Positions 61,125-64,000 of a stretch of 64,000 bases of DNA are shown here, piece after piece. Origin of the DNA: Mangrovibacillus cuniculi (GTDB taxonomy: Bacteria; Bacillota; Bacilli; Bacillales; R1DC41). The DNA lies in the NCBI RefSeq assembly GCF_015482585.1, contig NZ_CP049742.1, positions 578,501 to 642,500 of the forward strand, written 5' to 3'. The notes beneath the pieces are model-generated. The model had not been told where the DNA came from. It worked only from the letters and a program-made list of their open reading frames with translations, and did no database searches. Numbering within the stretch: position 1 is the first letter of the stretch; every line of letters begins with the position of its first letter. Position numbers and translations under genes: made by a program.

Positions 61125-62414
61125 ATGAAGAAGAAAAGTTTATCTTTATTGTTTGCTATGTTGCTAGCTGTTGGATCATTAGCAGCTTGTGGTCCAGACC
61201 GTGATTCAGGCGGATCAACAGGTGGAAACTCTGAAGGTGGCGGAGAAGCTGCTGAAGAGAACAAACCAGAAAAGTTAGTAGTATGGGAAGATGAAAAGAA
61301 ATCAGGTTGGTTAGAAGACGTAGCTGCAGCATTCGAAGCTGAGCACGGAATCGAAATTGAAGTAAAAGAAGTTGAAATGGCTACAAAAATGCGTGATCAA
61401 CTTCGTTTAGATGGTCCATCTGGAATTGGTCCTGATATCGTGACTCTTCCACATGACCAAATCGGTCAAGTTGCAATTGAAGGTCACATTGCTGAACTAA
61501 CTGTTACTGATGAAGTTAAAAACCGTTTCTCTGAGTCGTCTATTTTAGCTCAATCTTACAACGGTAAATTATATGGACTTCCAAAGTCTTCAGAAACACC
61601 AGTATTTATTTATAACAAAGCTCTTATGCCTGAAGCTCCAGCTACAATGGATGAGCTTTATGAGTTCTCTAAAGGCTTCACAAAAGATGGAAACTATGGT
61701 TTCTTAGCTCTATGGGATAACTACTACTTCGCTCACGGTATCATCGGTGGATCTGGTGGTTATGTATTCGCTGAGAACGACGGTGCTTTAGATCGTGATG
61801 ATGTAGGTCTAGCTAATGAAGGTGCTGTTGCTGGTGCAGAGTACATTCAAAAATGGTATGCAGAAAAATTATTCCCTAACGGTATCATCGGGGAAAATGG
61901 TGGATCAGCTCTTGATGGTCTATTCAACGAAGGAAAAGTTGCTGCAGTTATGAACGGACCATGGGCATTCCAAGGTTACCGTGATGCAGGAATCGATATC
62001 GGTATTGCTCCACTTCCAACTCTTCCAAACGGAGAGGCTGTAACAACGTTCATGGGAGTTAAAGGATGGCACGTGTCTAACTACTCTAAAAACAAAGAGT
62101 GGGCACAAAAGTTTGTTGAATTCATGACAACTGATGAAAACAGCTTAGCTCGTTTCCAAACAACGTTTGAAGTACCAACTAACGTTGCGTTAGTAGAAGA
62201 TCCTGCAATTGCTGAAGACGAAGGTTCTAAAGCAGTAGCACAACAATCTCAAAATGCTATTCCAATGCCTAACATCCCAGAAATGTCTGAAGTTTGGGGT
62301 CCAATGGCTAATGCCCTACAAACAGTGGTAACAGGAAAAGCGGAACCACAAGCAGCTCTTGAAAGTGCAGTTGAGCAAATCAACCAAAACATTCAAGCTA
62401 ACCACTCTAACTAA
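61125..62414 (+). CDS. mdxE: Maltodextrin ABC transporter substrate-binding lipoprotein MdxE
   Basis: 429-residue MalE-type binding protein. The lipoprotein signal is MKKKSLSLLFAMLLAVGSLAACG with lipobox SLAAC, followed by a Gly/Ser/Glu linker. PDIVTLPHDQIGQVA, SETPVFIYNKALMPEAP and MNGPWAFQGY are family motifs for maltose/maltodextrin binding. It captures maltodextrins outside the membrane for the permease MdxFG. Start follows AGGAGGGG. Confidence 0.94.
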   Translation: MKKKSLSLLFAMLLAVGSLAACGPDRDSGGSTGGNSEGGGEAAEENKPEKLVVWEDEKKSGWLEDVAAAFEAEHGIEIEVKEVEMATKMRDQLRLDGPSGIGPDIVTLPHDQIGQVAIEGHIAELTVTDEVKNRFSESSILAQSYNGKLYGLPKSSETPVFIYNKALMPEAPATMDELYEFSKGFTKDGNYGFLALWDNYYFAHGIIGGSGGYVFAENDGALDRDDVGLANEGAVAGAEYIQKWYAEKLFPNGIIGENGGSALDGLFNEGKVAAVMNGPWAFQGYRDAGIDIGIAPLPTLPNGEAVTTFMGVKGWHVSNYSKNKEWAQKFVEFMTTDENSLARFQTTFEVPTNVALVEDPAIAEDEGSKAVAQQSQNAIPMPNIPEMSEVWGPMANALQTVVTGKAEPQAALESAVEQINQNIQANHSN

Positions 62415-62425
62415 TAAGTTATAAT

Positions 62426-62455
62426 AGAGTAGCGGTACCAATTGGTACTGCTCTC
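62426..62455 (+). terminator. Weak hairpin between mdxE and mdxF
   Basis: AGCGGTACC (62431-62439) pairs with GGTACTGCT (62444-62452, one G-U), loop AATT, no clean T run. It may stabilise the mdxE mRNA 3' end and reduce read-through, giving more binding protein than permease. Confidence 0.5.
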
Positions 62456-62580
62456 TATTTACTAGATATTGTGAAATAAAGTACAAAATTTAACATCTTT
62501 TTGAAGGAAGAGCTACCTATTCCTTGAAAAAGCTTTTAAATTGGAAGCTTCAAAGTTCATTACAGAAAGGGGAATATAGG

Positions 62581-63870
62581 ATGTCGAAAAAATCCTATGC
62601 GACCAACCACCGCAAAGTAGCGCCAGCCCTTTCCATTATTCCAGGGCTAGGACAACTGTATAATAAGCAACTATTAAAAGGTATTATCTTCCTAGTTTTA
62701 TTCGCATCATTTTTAATTGTATTTGGAGATACAATTAGTTTAGGAATGTGGGGTATCTTTACTCTTGGAACACAAGTAGGAGATGATTCCGTTTATTACC
62801 TAATCTTAGGTATCTTGGCTTTAATTATCCTCGTTATGTTTATAGGATTTTATTTATTCAACCTTCGAGATGCTTACAAAAATGGGTTGAAGCGAGATGA
62901 AGGGGAGCAACTTAGCACATTAAGAGAACAGTATCGCAACGTAGTTGACTCTGGTTTCCCATATTTAATTATGTCACCTGGATTGCTATTACTAATCTTT
63001 GTTGTTATATTCCCGATCATATTCGTTATCTTATTAGCCTTTACTAACTATGATTTATACCATACTCCGCCTGCCGCGTTGGTAGATTGGGTAGGTTTCA
63101 AAAACTTTGTTGACATTTTCCAAATCCCAATTTGGAGAGATACGTTCTTCTCCGTTCTAGGTTGGACAATTGTTTGGACTTTTGGAGCGACAACACTTCA
63201 AGTTGCATTAGGAGTATTCCTTGCTATCCTTGTAAATCAAAAAGACTTAAAAGGAAAAGCAATTATTCGTACAGTGTTCATTATTCCTTGGGCAGTACCA
63301 GCTTTCGTTTCCATTTTAGTTTTTGCTGGAATGTTCAATGAGTCTTTCGGAACAATTAATAGAGATATTTTAACTTTCTTTGGATTAAAAGAGATCGTAG
63401 AATACCCATGGATGACGGATCCAATGTTCACACGTATAGCATTGATTCTAATGCAAGGTTGGTTAGGATTCCCATTTATTTTCGCAATGGTAACTGGTGT
63501 ACTTCAGTCTATTCCAGAAGAATTATATGAAGCAGCGACTGTAGATGGTGCATCTGCATTCCAAAAGTTTAAAAATATCACTTTACCTTTAGTGTTATTT
63601 GCAACAGCACCAATCCTGATTACACAGTACACGTTTAACTTTAATAACTTTAACGTAATTTACTTATTTAACGGTGGTGGACCTGCTATCCCGAACCAGA
63701 ATGCTGGAGGAACGGATATATTAATTTCGTGGATTTACAACTTAACGATGACTTCCGCTCAGTATTCTAAAGCAGCAGCAATTACCCTGTTACTATCTTT
63801 AGTCGTTATTACAGTTGCATTATGGCAATTCAAACGCACTAAATCATTCCAAGAAGAGGATATGATGTAA
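62581..63870 (+). CDS. mdxF: Maltodextrin ABC transporter permease MdxF
   Basis: 429 residues (B. subtilis MdxF about 435). An N-terminal extension with a MSKKSYATNHRKVAPALSIIPGLGQLYNKQ segment and two membrane helices precedes the MalF-type core, whose EAA loop reads EELYEAATVDGASAFQKFKNITLPL (about 317-341), the contact to the ATPase. The ATG at 62581 follows AAAGGGGA; a TTG at 62524 would add 19 residues and has a worse-placed site. mdxG follows after 1 bp. Confidence 0.93.
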   Translation: MSKKSYATNHRKVAPALSIIPGLGQLYNKQLLKGIIFLVLFASFLIVFGDTISLGMWGIFTLGTQVGDDSVYYLILGILALIILVMFIGFYLFNLRDAYKNGLKRDEGEQLSTLREQYRNVVDSGFPYLIMSPGLLLLIFVVIFPIIFVILLAFTNYDLYHTPPAALVDWVGFKNFVDIFQIPIWRDTFFSVLGWTIVWTFGATTLQVALGVFLAILVNQKDLKGKAIIRTVFIIPWAVPAFVSILVFAGMFNESFGTINRDILTFFGLKEIVEYPWMTDPMFTRIALILMQGWLGFPFIFAMVTGVLQSIPEELYEAATVDGASAFQKFKNITLPLVLFATAPILITQYTFNFNNFNVIYLFNGGGPAIPNQNAGGTDILISWIYNLTMTSAQYSKAAAITLLLSLVVITVALWQFKRTKSFQEEDMM

Positions 63871-63871
63871 T

Positions 63872-64000
63872 ATGAGTTATAAAACGCAGAAAATCGTTCG
63901 TCTCACGTTGTCGTATTTAGTCGTTGCATTTATGTTTGCAATAATTTTGTACCCACTAGCTTGGATTATTGGATCTTCCTTTAATCCAGGTCAAAGTTTA
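63872..64000 (+). CDS. mdxG: Maltodextrin ABC transporter permease MdxG (partial, cut by window end)
   Basis: The first 43 codons only: MSYKTQKIVRLTLSYLVVA, a first membrane helix (FMFAIILYPLAWIIGSSF) and then NPGQSL, typical of MalG-type permeases. It begins 1 bp after mdxF, so translation is coupled. The rest lies beyond 64000. Confidence 0.85.
   Translation, partial: MSYKTQKIVRLTLSYLVVAFMFAIILYPLAWIIGSSFNPGQSL

Overview
This is a low-GC, Gram-positive chromosome segment from an endospore-forming, competence-capable member of the Bacillaceae. The evidence is an intact gerPABCDEF spore-coat operon, comK, hpr/scoC, ecsABC, addAB, SipV-type signal peptidase, GerP-type and IDEAL-domain proteins, AGGAGG ribosome binding sites with frequent GTG/TTG starts, and gene order matching the hpr-to-yisQ part of the Bacillus subtilis map. 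No rRNA, tRNA, prophage, insertion sequence or CRISPR array was seen. The species was not determined; the C30-type carotenoid operon and lineage-specific repeats point to a Bacillus relative rather than B. subtilis itself.

Layout. 0-9 kb: yhaI, hpr, yhaH, a small membrane protein, an ElaA-type acetyltransferase, a secreted EndA-type nuclease, a 52-bp tandem array, trpP, hit, an odd repeat-bearing spacer, then ecsABC. 9-15.6 kb: yhaA and yhfA, then an inserted amino-acid/nitrogen cassette (cysteine hydrolase, a YcgG-cupin fusion, a LysE-type exporter, a Na+/amino-acid symporter). 15.6-21.6 kb: hmoB and the hemEHY haem operon, a 1-kb mosaic repeat array, and a Sco lipoprotein. 21.6-28.8 kb: yhfH, yhfI, lplJ, lcfB with a FadR operator, an enoyl-CoA hydratase, azlCD, yhfN. 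28.9-33.1 kb: an IDEAL protein, comK, yhjD, yhjE, sipV, a tiny Sda-like gene, an MFS exporter. 33.2-41.3 kb: addB, addA, hlpB and a 53-bp tandem array. 41.3-51 kb: gerPF to gerPA (minus strand), a DUF418 protein, yisL, a FIST-PAS-GGDEF-EAL protein, yisN, asnO. 51-55.3 kb: a three-gene carotenoid operon and a GC-rich dispersed repeat. 55.4-64 kb: amtB/glnK under a perfect TnrA-type box, yisQ-type MATE pump, and a maltodextrin locus (amylase divergent from mdxE, mdxF, mdxG) with two cre sites and a LacI-type operator.

Functional groups: haem synthesis plus haem turnover (hemEHY, hmoB); fatty-acid activation and oxidation (lcfB, hydratase, FadR box); competence and recombination (comK, addAB, hlpB); nitrogen supply (amtB, glnK, TnrA box, trpP with a TRAP-like leader); maltodextrin uptake and breakdown. 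The most unusual items are the YcgG-cupin fusion cassette (11743-15590), three unrelated palindromic tandem-repeat arrays that all sit between convergent genes, a leftward-terminated repeat spacer upstream of ecsA, two hairpins that may cover ribosome binding sites, and an Sda-like small protein beside sipV.
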